A DNA stretch of 64,000 bases from Acanthosepion pharaonis (GCA_903632075.3 CAHIKZ030005407.1:3619501-3683500); one strand, 5' to 3'; positions 1-9,939 are shown, numbered from the stretch's first letter. Numbers and translations are program-made. Notes: generated from the sequence alone by a model not told the origin.

Positions 1-1
1 C

Positions 2-989
2 TTGTTCTCTTTCTTGTGGAGAGGCAAAGGCCCATATGGCATCTCGCGAGATCTGTTGCCTTCATCCCTCTGAGGGCGGTCTGGGTATGCCTAGCATTGA
101 GATTCGTCAATATATGCTACGCATTACCTTTCTAGACCGAATGTGTCGCGGTTTGGATGAGGTGGGCACTTTTTGGAAAGATGTCCGAAAACATTTCCCA
201 TCCCTGAGAAGTGTGCATTCGTGCGAGGAGGAGGCCGGTCGTACTCCTCGTGGCGAGTGCTCCTTCTACCGCGAATGTCGTCGTGCTTTGAAGCTCCTCT
301 TGCGGACGTCGGATGGCCTCTCCGACGCCCAAGCGTTGTCTCGTAAGGCATTATATCGTTTGTTAGTTAGGGGGTCCGTTCAAGATGGTCTGATCGACGA
401 GCTCGGTCTTACGAAGCAGGAGGCTCGCTCGGTATGGCCTTGGGCGCCTGGGTTGAAATGTCTCAATAACGATGAGGCATCACTCACCTGGCTGATGATT
501 CGTGGGGCCCTCTGGGTCGGCAAAAGACTTTGTTCAGCAGGCTTGGAGAAATATCAAACTGTCGTCGCTGTACTGGGAATGTCGAGACCATTGGTCACGC
601 CTTTTTTTCAGTGCGAGGCGGTAGTGCCGTTATGCAAATTTGTTGAAGGCCTCATGGTTCGCATGCTGCAGGGAAAGTTTTTGTCCTGGAAGCCAGTTCT
701 GTTTGTAGCAATGTGGTATCGCAATTGACGAAGGCTGAACACTATGTGTTCTGTTGCTTACTAGGGGTTATGCGAGTCGTGATTTGGACGACGCGACAGA
801 AGGATTCTATGAAGGCGAGAAGTTCACCTCTTCCCAACTGATCTTGTACTTTAAGCATCAGCTTAAAGTCAAGATTAGGACGGAAAGCGGCGGCTCCCAT
901 CATCAGAATTTGGCAAAAGGTGGGTGAATCTTGCGCGAATGTGTAGAGTGAAAGGGGCTGACCTAGAGTGGCATTTGGATGTCGGTTAG
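2..989 (+). pseudogene. Tx1/L1-like LINE ORF2, C-terminal part, frameshifted
   Basis: Seen: frame 2 opens with LFSFLWRGKGP. From about base 36 the match moves to frame 3 (SEGGLGMPSI, then LRITFLDRM) and runs to the stop at 726. Homology resumes in frame 2 with KAEHYVFCCLLGVMRVVIW (731-787), shifts again to ILYFKHQLKVKIR, and shifts once more to FGKRWVNLARM, ending at a TAG at 987-989. Known: this order (W-R-GK, GGLGM, conserved W/RM block, EH-V-CCLL, LKVKIR, F-KRWV) matches the region after the reverse transcriptase core in Tx1-type L1 LINEs. The RT catalytic part would lie left of the window. At least three frameshifts make it non-functional. The family call is strong; the exact clade is less certain. 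Confidence 0.82.
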
Positions 990-1738
990 GTACAGAATTT
1001 TGTCCTAACAGGGTTGAACATAGGCAACCCACCCAGATATTAGGCTAGACTAGGTTTTCGTTTTGAATTTTTAGTTACCTTTTTTCCCGGTTAACTTAGC
1101 TAGGGTATGTAAGCTCATTGATCCCTTTTATTTCTGTCCCTATTTTTTTTCTTTTTGTTTAATTCCCCATCCCTCCCTCGTTAGGTGGTTAGTGATGTCA
1201 GTTCTCTGGTGGATGCGGGGCGCCTTTCGTTTCGTGTGTGTTTTCGTATTTTTTGTTGTGTATGAATGAGTGAGTGTTTGTGTGAATGCTTGATGGTTTG
1301 AATGTGTTCTTATTTTCTTAGTCCCGCATCGATTTCGTCCGGTTAACTGATATTTCTGCTACATTCATAGTTTGTGGGGGTTTTATTACTAACGTAATTT
1401 TGTTTAGTTTATTGTAAATAATTAATTCATTTTGTAAATATTCATTTGGGGATTTTAAATGTTGTTATTTTATGACCCTCCCCCCATGAACAATATCTGT
1501 AAATAAGGGGACTAGTTAGGACTAGAGAGAAACTGAGGTATTATGGTGGACGTAGTAAGAAAGGTAGGAGTGAATGTGTTGTTTTGGTGATTGGATTATT
1601 GTTGGCATGTTTGGGTCAGTGTCTGCGACTAGCTAAGTTTAGATTTAAGACAGATGAAGACCGTCATTCCCCATCCCCCTTTTCGGCCTTGTGCCACATT
1701 TTGTATTTTTTTTAATGCAAATAAATATTAGACAGATA
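990..1738 (+). mobile_element. 3' UTR and tail of the Tx1-like LINE
   Basis: This non-coding stretch follows the ORF2 stop. It ends with CGGCCTTGTGCCACAT at about 1684-1699, a T-run, AATAAATA, and a short GACAGATAGACAGAG tail. The same tail words close the adjacent structured repeat near 1970-2030, so both elements seem to use a similar 3' end. No other gene is visible. Confidence 0.6.
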
Positions 1739-1744
1739 GACAGA

Positions 1745-2010
1745 GAGGGTAAGACCTCCGAGTCTATCGGAGTCGTGATACAGTCTTTGACTGTAAGCGA
1801 CGTCTATCGAACTCTCTGCGTTAGCAGAGAGGAACCCGGACGAGGCTTTGCCGAGGGGCAAGGTTTCGCCCGGGGAGGTAGACAGGGCCTGAACCCGTCT
1901 AGGCGGGTTCAAAGGCCATATTTTTGGCCGAGCCTACGGGCTCGGGAATACCCACATTAAAACCGGCGTTGTGCCATATTCGGTTCTCGTGGGTGGATCG
2001 ATAAATACCA
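1745..2010 (+). repeat. Structured multi-hairpin repeat, copy 1
   Basis: Read by eye, this segment is a chain of hairpins: CTCCGA/TCGGAG near 1757, ACAGTC/GACTGT near 1780, CTCTCTGC/GCAGAGAG at 1812-1831, CTTTGCC/GGCAAGG near 1847, GAACCCG/CGGGTTC at 1891-1910 and GAGCC/GGCTC near 1929. It ends with GCGTTGTGCCATAT and a GACAGATAGACAGAG tail like that of the LINE just upstream. Four other copies (two head-to-tail dimers near 13.2 kb and 23.1 kb) share the layout but differ in sequence. No tRNA A/B boxes were recognised and function is unknown. Confidence 0.6.
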
Positions 2011-2124
2011 AGACAGATAGACAGAGAAGTTCTTAGCTGAGCTAGTTATTGACTACTCAGGCGATTTCTGTACCTTTTTACCAACCTATTAAAACCCTTT
2101 TTATTGTTACGTGTTATTTGACGT

Positions 2125-2740
2125 TTGTCTCTACTAACCCCAAATCAACATCATAACAGGTTACTCGCCGCTTCCCCTATTCGCTTGCCTTTACTAAGTC
2201 CTGTGAGTGTCAAAATTTCCAGGTCCTCTTTCTTCATTATGTATCCCAGAAATTTCAACTGTGACTTTCTTGTCCTTAAAACTCCTTCTCTACTCAATTT
2301 CTGTCCACAGTATACTCAGTATTCATTGGTAGAAGCACATCTTTGTCGCTTCAAGTCTCTTTTTCATCTGCGATAAAATAGTCCAGTGTTTACCAACGTA
2401 TAAGAGATTTTGAATTGCATAGCTATTCAGCAATCTTTTCTTTGCTTCTACCGATATTTTCCTATTTTTATAAAAAAAATATACTTTGCATAGTTTTTAA
2501 AATATATCTTTTGTTATTGATGCGACTTTGGATTTCTGTTTCATTTTCCGTCGTCAGGGACGATATAATTCAGAAAGTTATATTTCTGCATCCGGCTGAT
2601 TTTAACGTAGCTCACCCTTTCGTTGTCTCTTTTGCTGACAACTGTGAATTATTTCCCTTTCCACTTAATGTTTTAACTCTTTCTTTTTCGTTTCCTTTAT
2701 TAGTTTATCTAAAATATTCATGGAATTAAGATACCAGTAT
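2125..2740 (-). pseudogene. RTE-like LINE ORF2 fragment (heavily decayed)
   Basis: The plus strand reads CCTGTGAGTGTC, then CATTATGTATCCCAGAAATT. These words are shared, in the same order, with the minus-strand RTE-like fragments near 28.4, 33.6 and 54.9 kb. On the minus strand they encode the LINE segment written as KFLG-IMRK-GLENL-LTG in better copies. No frame is intact and the part beyond about 2450 is recognisable only weakly. It is most likely a 5'-truncated retroposed copy. Confidence 0.5.
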
Positions 2741-3180
2741 TCCGGTTTTTTGGGGTTTTTTTTTTAGATATGTTTTAATTCTTCCAACAAAAATCTTATT
2801 TAGAAATATTGAAAAACCTTTCAGTGGAATGAAGAGAAACATGGAGAGAGAAAGTGAGTGAGTGAGGCAAAACTCTAAAAGAAAATTTCAAGTAAATTTT
2901 GAAGATAACTGGATTCTTGTCAAGGTTGTCAACAGCGTTAATAGCTAGGAATGTAGATTGACTTTCACAAACTTCTTTTCATGACCGCCAAACAGAAAAT
3001 TTGGATATTAGTATTCAAAAACTTTAAAATTAAAATAAAAAAATGAAACCGACGGATTTTTCCGTAGATATTTTTGTATGAAATCCTGCGTTGTTAATAC
3101 ATCTCGTATAGGTGTTTGTGTGTCAGCATTTAGGTGCGTGTTTGTGATAGGACCAAAAAGGTTAAATTTTATATATATAT

Positions 3181-3707
3181 AGTGACACGCCTAAGTATTG
3201 GATACATGTTATTTTCTGTTATAACTCTAGTTTATATTCGCCATTTTGCCTGATATTTGGTGAATAATATTTCGTAAAGTTGTTTTAGTTGTATGTGGAA
3301 AGAAAATTAAAAACTCATGGTTGAATCCATTTTTTTATCAAAGTTCAAAATTACCCTATGCAAAAGTATTGGATACATCAATTTAATATTTTGTTGCGTA
3401 GCCTCTGTTTTGTTTCACTGCTTCCAGTCGCTTTTCTATAGTTACAAACAAGTTTTCCACACTGATCCACCGTTACTTTACCCCATTCTTCCTTGTATAA
3501 TTCCTCTAATTGCTTGATATTTTGTGGATTCCCTTATGAACTTTAACCTTCAAAGTATTCCACAAATTCTCAATTGATTCAAGTCAGGAGACTGACTTGG
3601 CCAATTGAAATACTAATATTTCATTATTTTCAAACCATTCCTTTGTAAGTTTTGCGGTATGTTTGGGATCATAAAATAACATGTATCCAATACTTATGCG
3701 TGTCACT
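3181..3707 (-). mobile_element. Tc1-derived non-autonomous element with 34-bp TIRs
   Basis: The left end reads AGTGACACGCCTAAGTATTG and the right end is its near-perfect inverse for about 34 bp (CCTAAG against CATAAG). Both ends sit in (TA)n, consistent with the TA target duplication of Tc1/mariner elements. Read on the minus strand, the interior keeps the C-terminal part of a Tc1 transposase: QSPDLN, then after a frameshift LKVKVHKG, EELYKEEWGKV, and RGYATKY before the stop. The catalytic N-terminal two thirds are deleted, so this is a MITE-like deletion derivative. Its C-terminus resembles the Tc1 fragment at 34.3 kb (KGYPTKY). Confidence 0.88.
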
Positions 3708-3744
3708 ATATATATATATATATATATAATATATATTAATCGAA

Positions 3745-4230
3745 TTTATCCCAAGCAAATCAGTAAAGCCACCATTATAAAACAGAAACATTACTAAGTG
3801 ACGAGAACAATAGAATGATTATCAGGATTACAATAGATAACGATTGACATTGCATTTAAATTTTTGAAGATCAGAGATGGCTGGAAAGCATAGGACCGGA
3901 AGAGTCAAAGTTGGCAGGGAAGCAAGATGCCGGAATATTGTTCCAAAAGCGAGAAGTACGAGAGAAGAAACTGTTAACATAGAACTTACTGTTACATCTA
4001 GCCAATCCAACTTTAAATTGCTGAGACCTTGTTGCAAGTCTAGTATTGCGTTTAGGTACCATAGCGATGAACTCATCCGAACAATTACCATGAAAGTATT
4101 TATAGAAATTACACAGGAAACAATTTTAAGGTAGTGGGAAAGTGACTGAAGCGGTGACGCTAGGTCAGGACCAATAAAATTGCTGATCCTTCTTTGGAAG
4201 AAAAGAAAAGTTTCAAAAAAACTCTAAATG
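3745..4230 (-). pseudogene. jockey/CR1-like LINE 3' end, copy 1
   Basis: The minus strand carries pieces of the C-terminal domain that follows the reverse transcriptase in jockey/CR1-type LINEs: TRLATRSQQF, then SRTSRFWNNIPASCFP, then LQKFKCNVNRYL. The 3' end matches other copies here (a tract reading CTTGGG followed by A-rich sequence) and abuts a (TA)n run at 3709-3729. It has frameshifts and no RT core. At least eight copies of this 3' end occur in the window, all 5'-truncated, as expected for target-primed reverse transcription. Confidence 0.72.
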
Positions 4231-4339
4231 TATAGCGGACTACGCGTGACCGCAATATTCAACGTGGACGAATGGTACACATATCGATATATAAGATAGA
4301 TTCTGGTGAGAAAAATTGTTTAGCACGACACGATGTACA

Positions 4340-4340
<1 letters not shown>

Positions 4341-4374
<34 letters not shown>
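4341..4374. repeat. (TA)n microsatellite
   Basis: Pure TA run just upstream of the inverted-repeat structure at 4384-4585. Confidence 0.95.
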
Positions 4375-4377
<3 letters not shown>

Positions 4378-4383
4378 GAAATA

Positions 4384-4585
4384 TAGTCGTAAGATATGCT
4401 ATATTCATGGGATAAAGTGCTCAATATCAGAGATAGAGCATGTGTAAATATAAAAGTGAACATAGAAGTCAACACTAGAGGCGACAGTCTGTTTCATGCT
4501 AGATGCAATCGTCAAGCCTGACGATTGCATCTATCATGAAAACAGACTGTCACTAAGTGTTGACTTCTAAATTCACTTTTTTTAT
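4384..4585. repeat. Long inverted repeat (about 60-bp arms, 4-nt loop) in a dispersed repeat
   Basis: Arms at about 4452-4514 and 4519-4581 are complementary over most of their length around an AGCC loop, including GATGCAATCGTCA against TGACGATTGCATC and the GACAGTCTGTTT block. A diverged relative without the full hairpin lies at 43556-43745, sharing the words for 'ctatattcatggg', 'gtaaatataaaagtg' and 'gcgacagtctgtt'. The structure probably arose by an inverted duplication of this repeat's 3' part. Confidence 0.75.
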
Positions 4586-4587
4586 TT

Positions 4588-4622
<35 letters not shown>

Positions 4623-4862
4623 AACATGAATATATACTCATGATTATTTCTATTACCATATATATATATATATATATTATGACGAACTCAAAAGGGCGTG
4701 AAACTCAGGGTCACAAACTCACATCAACGCAACTAAATGTTAGCTCTATCGCTGATATTGATTGTTTTCCAATAAGTACCGCGCATATATAATATCTGAA
4801 TAATATGTATAAAATTTGCATATATATTTATATTCGTATACATACAGATTATACATGCATAT

Positions 4863-4914
<52 letters not shown>

Positions 4915-6545
4915 GTGAGGTAAGACGGCATTCCTTTTGCAAGTTATGTAAAGCCAACAAATATGTGGGAATTGTAAGTATTGCAAATTAGAGGAATTGA
5001 TTTGGAGATAATAATGAAATTCTAGTTGCAGTTTAACAAAAAATATTTTTAACACAGTATTGCTGAACATACGATTCTCCTTTAGAAAGAGAAAATCTCT
5101 TTTTTTTTATTTTCCCAAATAATAGAATTATTTGAAAAGAACCAAAACCAACCAGGATCAATAGTATTAGCTTCCCACTTAAGAAATTAGCATTTTGTTG
5201 ATTCTTCCCGAAACTACTGTTGTGCACTAATATGCCTTGACTTGCTAATGCTCCAAACTTTTGCATGAAATTTAACACGAAGGTTTACCTTCAAATATAA
5301 GCACGTCATATAATCTCATGTGTGGGTTTGAGACTTCATTTGGGAAAGCATCATGTCAAAAACAAAATAAATTAATTTAAACTTAAAGAATCGATGATAA
5401 AGAATACATCGTTGATACTCGTAGAGCAGAAGAATCAAGAAATTTATCAAAGCATTTCATGTATCAAAAAATGATGTGAGAAATTCAATCTTTGAAGTTC
5501 AAAGAGAGCCACACAAGACAAACTCAGTTAGAAATCGAAAGATTTCAAAGACTGAAAAGAAAGCTAATGAAGATTCTAAAGACTCTGGAGCAACTACCAA
5601 GACGAGTGAATGATTTAGCCAAGTTTGGAAAACTGCCACTCAAACCTTGCATATAAATGTTTTGCAGAGACCACAAAAAATGAAGAAGCACCAACACAGA
5701 CTGAATTATGGTAAGGACAAACTGGAGAAATATGACGCATACTGGAAACAGTAGCATGCAGAAGGGGGCTGGAAGAGGGAGCGAAGTCTCGGGCATTCAT
5801 ATCGAGAGGGCATCCAATCAGAGAGTGAAATAATAATTTACTTTTTTGAAATTTGAAATTTTCTCTATTAACTTCGCTGTACAAGCGACCTTACAAGTTG
5901 GTATGAATGTGGATCCATGTTTTTGATAAGCGAGATCGGAGTAGCCCCCACCGACTTGAGTCTTAGGGGCTTGCAAATAAGGAGTTGGATCTGTCCGTCA
6001 CTGGCTGGAAGCGTGTAATTTAGTCAGATGAGACGAAACTAGATCGCTTGATCTATAGAGTTGTTGCCTATGTTTGAAGAAAGTTGTATTATCCAAAGAA
6101 CACTGTCAATATATTGATGATGCTTTATTTCTTTCGGAACTGAGAATCTTGTGAGGGGCAAGAAATAATGAAGAAAAATATGAAAAGATTATGAAAAACA
6201 ACCAAAAGCAAAAATAAGCCAAATAAAACACGACACAAACGTTGCTTCCGGTACGAATTGACTACAAGACTAAAGTGTACTTTATTGACTTATTGAGTAG
6301 CCTAAATCCCATGAAAGGTTAATGGCTTGTTACTTTTAACGCCTCCAAAACGACACCGCTTTTTTTTAATCGTCTGAGAGAACGCTTTCTACCTTCCATC
6401 AGCATGGCTGATGCTAACCTCCAGGGAAGTGACACTCAAACGCTGATATGAAGTAGAAAGAGTATATTGAATCAGTTAAGTATTGAGCTGAGAAGCTCTG
6501 TTCACTGTATCGAGCTACAGAGTTCTTCTAGCCTGAATTTTTCTT
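4586..6545. other. AT-rich interval without recognised gene
   Basis: Contains (TA)n at 4592-4618 and (CA)n(TA)n at 4863-4912. Beyond that I see no element I can name. Frames of 60-90 codons at 5033-5884 have no family features. Confidence 0.5.
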
Positions 6546-6549
6546 ACAG

Positions 6550-7075
6550 AGTCTAGCATTCGTCTTTGCTTTGAATATTCCTGCCACATCTGGTCAGGTG
6601 CTTCTGCTATATATTTCGAAATTCTTGATAAAATCCAAAGTGATATCTGCAAAGTTATTGGCCCTGACCTGGCATCTAGCCCTCAGTGGCACTCCCTCCG
6701 TCGTAATGCAGATTCCCTGTATCTTTTCTATAAATATTTTCATGGTAATTGTTTCCGTTATAGTCGCTGTAGTTACAAATTTAAGCGCAGTTCAAGATTG
6801 GCGACCAGGTCACATCATTTTACAGTTACAATGGCTACATATAACCGTAAGTCCTATGCTAACAGTTTCTTCTTGTCGCTTTTGGAATTATATTCCGGCA
6901 TGTTGCTTCCTTGTCAACTTTGACCTTCAAAACTTAAAATGCAATGTCAACTGTTATCTTTTGTCTTTTTAATTCCTAAGCTCTTATTTGTCTCTAACAT
7001 GTTCTCTAACACTCAATAATCTCCCTTGCGTCTTACTGGCTTTGTTGCCTTGCTTGGGTTGACGTGATGAAAAAA
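6550..7075 (+). pseudogene. jockey/CR1-like LINE 3' end, copy 2
   Basis: The plus strand reads a decayed version of the family: ILDKIQSDICKVIGPDLAS (with substitutions), YKYFHGNC, FWNYIPACCF and LKCNVNCYL. The non-coding end reads CCTTGCGTCTTACTGGCTTTG and then TGCTTGGG followed by an A-run at 7070-7079. It is 5'-truncated with frameshifts. It is in the opposite orientation to copy 3, which follows at 7185. Confidence 0.75.
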
Positions 7076-7184
7076 AAAAGACGAGGGTCCACGCTAAAAC
7101 TCTATTAAAATTGAGAGTGCTTGGAATATTTGCCAAAATAGAAAGGGGTGCGCTTCATCAAGAGACGTTGTTAATATTTGTTGA

Positions 7185-7520
7185 AAAATATTTCAATTTT
7201 TGACGATCAGAGTTGACTGGAAAGTATGAAACCGGAAGAGAATTCCACAGAAGTGCGAGAGAAGAAACTGTTGGCAAAGGACTTACGGCTACATCTGGTC
7301 AATTCGACTGTAAAATGGTGTAACCTTGTTGCTAATCTAGTACTCGCTTAAATTCATAGAATCTAAGTACCATAGAGAAAAGTTTATCAGAACAATTACT
7401 AATTACAAATTATAGAAATAACGCTGGGAAGTGGCATTACAACAGCGGGAAAGTGACTCTAGCCGGGGTGCCAATCCACGACCAGTAACGTTACAGATTC
7501 TTCTTTGGATTTTATCAAGA
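7185..7520 (-). pseudogene. jockey/CR1-like LINE 3' end, copy 3
   Basis: Minus-strand copy recognisable by nucleotide words shared with 36.1, 37.4 and 38.3 kb, such as GAGAGAAGAAACTGTT, CTTACGGCTACATCT and TCTTCTTTGGATTTTATCAAG. The coding sense is the same C-terminal LINE domain and is badly decayed. Confidence 0.65.
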
Positions 7521-7538
7521 ACCCCAACCCCTCTCTCT

Positions 7539-7540
7539 TG

Positions 7541-7596
<56 letters not shown>
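7539..7596. repeat. (CT)n(TA)n microsatellite
   Basis: CT repeats pass directly into TA repeats and sit exactly at the 3' end of LINE copy 4. Confidence 0.95.
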
Positions 7597-7599
<3 letters not shown>

Positions 7600-8115
7600 A
7601 AGCATTGTGCCCCAAGCAAGGCGTGAAGCCACTAGGATGCAGAGGGTTGCGGAAGATTTGAAGCGAGAGCAGATAAGAGTGATAGGAGAAAGGAAGAGGA
7701 GAAGGATAGTGGGTAGATCAAGGTAATTGTAGATGTCGATTGACATTACATTTGAATAGTTGGAGATTATAGCTTTCAGAGAAACAGTAATTGGGGGAGG
7801 GTGTTCCACTGGCGAGAGGTGCGGTATGAAGCTATTGGAGTAGAAGAGACGGCTACATTTGAAGGTTTCTACGGTGTAAGGGTGAGAGCAGGATGCCAGC
7901 CTCGTAGGGGCGCTTGAATTCATGGAGTCTGGGAACCAGAGAGAGCAGCTCATCAGAGCAGTTACCATGGAAGTATTTGTAGAAAAAGACAGAGAGAGAG
8001 GCGACGGCGCGTCTGTGAGAGTGACTGCAAACAAGACGCTAGATCAGGGCCAATTAGATTACATATCCTTCTCTAGATCTTGTCAAGAACTCCGAGGTAA
8101 GCAGAAGGTGCTCCA
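7597..8115 (-). pseudogene. jockey/CR1-like LINE 3' end, copy 4
   Basis: The 3' end on the minus strand reads GGCTTCACGCCTTGCTTGGG, then AAAATA, then the (TA)n tract. Coding blocks visible on the minus strand, with frameshifts, include LASCSHPYTVETFKCSRLFY, SNSFIPHLSPVEHPP and the YSN-NVNRHL region. The copy at 11.6-12.2 kb shows the same blocks in a better state. The (TA)n tract at 8119 marks its upstream edge. Confidence 0.75.
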
Positions 8116-8117
8116 GT

Positions 8118-8118
<1 letters not shown>

Positions 8119-8150
<32 letters not shown>
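8119..8150. repeat. (TA)n microsatellite
   Basis: Pure TA run between a LINE fragment and the short repeat at 8151-8215. Confidence 0.95.
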
Positions 8151-8153
<3 letters not shown>

Positions 8154-8215
8154 AAACTTAGTGAGCCAGACAAACCTACCCAGGTTTCACCTAAGCGGAT
8201 CGTCAGGGAAAGCTC
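8151..8215 (-). repeat. Short dispersed repeat ending in (TA)n
   Basis: Shares the words CAAACCTACC, AGGTTTCACCTAAGCGGATC with 24597-24655. On the minus strand both copies end in TTTGACTATA and run into a TA tract. It may be the 3' end of a Penelope-like or other retroelement; that is inference. Confidence 0.55.
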
Positions 8216-8276
8216 GAGATTGATTTGATTATTGGCAAATCAAAAATTCGAAGGTTTTTCGAGACGTGTATAGTTA

Positions 8277-8307
<31 letters not shown>

Positions 8308-8311
<4 letters not shown>

Positions 8312-8442
8312 ATTTACAGATAGACTGTTTCGCTGTATCACAGCTCATCAGTGGCTAGACCTCCGATTACTTCAAGCCGGGATCGAAACCCGACTGATTC
8401 GGCAACAGTCGGAGATTTTCCCCCAAGCCATCGGCGCACGGT
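8308..8442 (-). mobile_element. tRNA-derived SINE with hammerhead-like tail, copy A
   Basis: On the minus strand the head looks like a tRNA: GTGCGCCGATGGCTTGG (A-box region, about 8422-8439), an anticodon-arm-like CCGACTG/CAGTCGG pair, and GGGTTTCGATCC (B box, about 8380-8391). About 30 nt later the tail reads CTGATGA (8345-8351), GCTGT, GAT, ACAGC, GAAA (8328-8331) and CAGTC, which has the layout of a type I hammerhead core. The 3' end runs into (TA)n at 8279-8307. Copies B (8603) and C (30714) carry the same head and tail in decayed form. Pol III transcription is inferred from the boxes. Confidence 0.75.
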
Positions 8443-8602
8443 TGAAAGAAAGGCGAACTTATTCTGCAAATAAACATGGGACTGGGAGTGTTCAATTCGA
8501 GAAGAGCTTTTAATATTAGTAGTATTAGTCATTGTTTATAAATTTGCACTTATCTCCTAAGTGTGCACAACCGAATTTTAAGTTTTTTGGGTGCGTATAT
8601 AT

Positions 8603-8695
8603 TGTCATCCACAGACAGGCTGTTTGGCTGTATCACAATTCATCAGTGCCTAAGCATCCGATTGCTTCAAGTCGGGAAAAGCTCAATCGACTTAT
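8603..8695 (-). mobile_element. Same SINE family, copy B (3' part)
   Basis: The minus strand retains CTGATGA (8640-8646), ATTGT, GAT, ACAGC, CAAA and CAGCC, followed by TGTCTGTGGATGACAATATA. Flanks AGGCA (before CTGATGA) and TGTCT (after the cleavage position) can pair, which copy A has partly lost. The tRNA-like head is truncated. The core GAAA has become CAAA, so this copy is not expected to cleave. Confidence 0.7.
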
Positions 8696-8779
8696 CTCTT
8701 GAACGACTTCAAATCTTCGCAGAACAACGCTCATCAGACCCAAAGTCTCCGACAATTCTGTTGAATTATTATTAAATAT

Positions 8780-9275
8780 CAGATTTATACTCTACAGAAT
8801 AAACGTTAATCGTAGACACCTGTATAATGAACTTAATTAATTTATTGACTGTTGTCGCCCGAGTTCCCTAATAAGAATTTTTGTCAAGAATTCCACTTGC
8901 CTTGAAATACATTACATTCTAGTCATTTTTACGTTTGTATTATTGTTACATGTGGATGTGTGTGTGTCAGTGTGCTTAGGCGTATATATGTATCTCATTT
9001 TAACGCTACTACTTGGAAAATGAAATAATGGGAGCGAGATTACTCACTCAACATCTTTTCAGTCGATGAAAGGTATTTCATGCAAGATCATTGACCGCAG
9101 GTAGTAATGGAATCAGGCCTTTCTCAAGTGCCTATGATCGAAAGCAATCTCAGTAGAAATTTAATTTTTTTTTTTTAGAGCTGAGAAATCCTCCACCATT
9201 CCACCCAATCTGAAAAACGATAAAACCAGGCTTTTTCTCGCATACTCCTATTATAGTATTTAGTAAGCTTAAAAT
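8780..9275. other. Interval without recognised feature
   Basis: AT-rich sequence with a short TG run near 8955. No family was recognised and no coding signal seen. Confidence 0.4.
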
Positions 9276-9284
9276 GAAGGAACC

Positions 9285-9440
9285 CTGCATCAAGTCGATA
9301 ATTTCTTTGTGAATTTCTGGGGTGAGGAGTTATTTACATTATTTACATGTGAACCATTGTCGTCATCTATGTTGTTAATCTCAAAACAATTTCGCCGTTT
9401 CTGATTTCCGGCCTTCATCAGGTGTTTGTTCATATCCCGG
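9285..9440 (-). repeat. Hammerhead-bearing repeat, single decayed copy
   Basis: On the minus strand CCTGATGA (core 9415-9421) is followed by AGGCCGG, a loop, CGGC and GAAA (9390-9393), so GCCG/CGGC can form stem II. The expected cleavage site is mutated. The downstream sequence (GTAAATAATGTAAATAA) matches the tandem repeat at 53840-54145, which keeps a better core. Confidence 0.6.
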
Positions 9441-9939
9441 ACCGGGTAGTGTGTATTTGGACTCAACAGAAACGGTACGAACAACCACTGTGCAGTACTA
9501 AGTGTTAACTAGACGAGTTATCTCCCCTAGCATTGTCAACGGAAAGAGAAAAATCTACCCTCGTAAATTAAAAAAAAAAAGGGTTAAATTCAAAATCCCC
9601 TGAATCTTATCCAGCACCTGATGAAACTTTGTGATGACAACAACAACAAAGAAGGTGACAATAATCCGGATGTAAATAATGTAAAATAAAACCTGCAACA
9701 GACTGAAACAAACTTACATCAGAAATAATATTGAACGAGATTAGCACATTAGCTACTGCTCCCTAGAAAGCCACGCCTCGCAGTGAGTTCGATCTTCAAG
9801 AAATGCTTAATATATATTAAATAATTATTAAGTACTGAGTTTGCTGTTCCTACTATGGTGAATTCAATCCTGTCTAGATATCCCATAATTGTAACATTGT
9901 TCGATAAGTTGATTTTATATCAACTATTTCACAACATAT

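Noticed and set aside
742..1032. 96-codon minus-strand frame
   Set aside because: Shadow of the Tx1-like ORF2 end on the plus strand.
4502..4560. CTGACGA ... GAAAACAGACTGTC near the long hairpin as a hammerhead
   Set aside because: The segment is better explained by the long inverted repeat; stems I and II do not pair.
7459..8034. 191-codon frame as a host protein
   Set aside because: It crosses a CT/TA microsatellite and joins pieces of a LINE C-terminus out of register.
8151..8215. CTGACGA ... GGTGAAAC on the minus strand as a hammerhead
   Set aside because: Only two pairs for stem II, and the stem III closing position would require cleavage after G.
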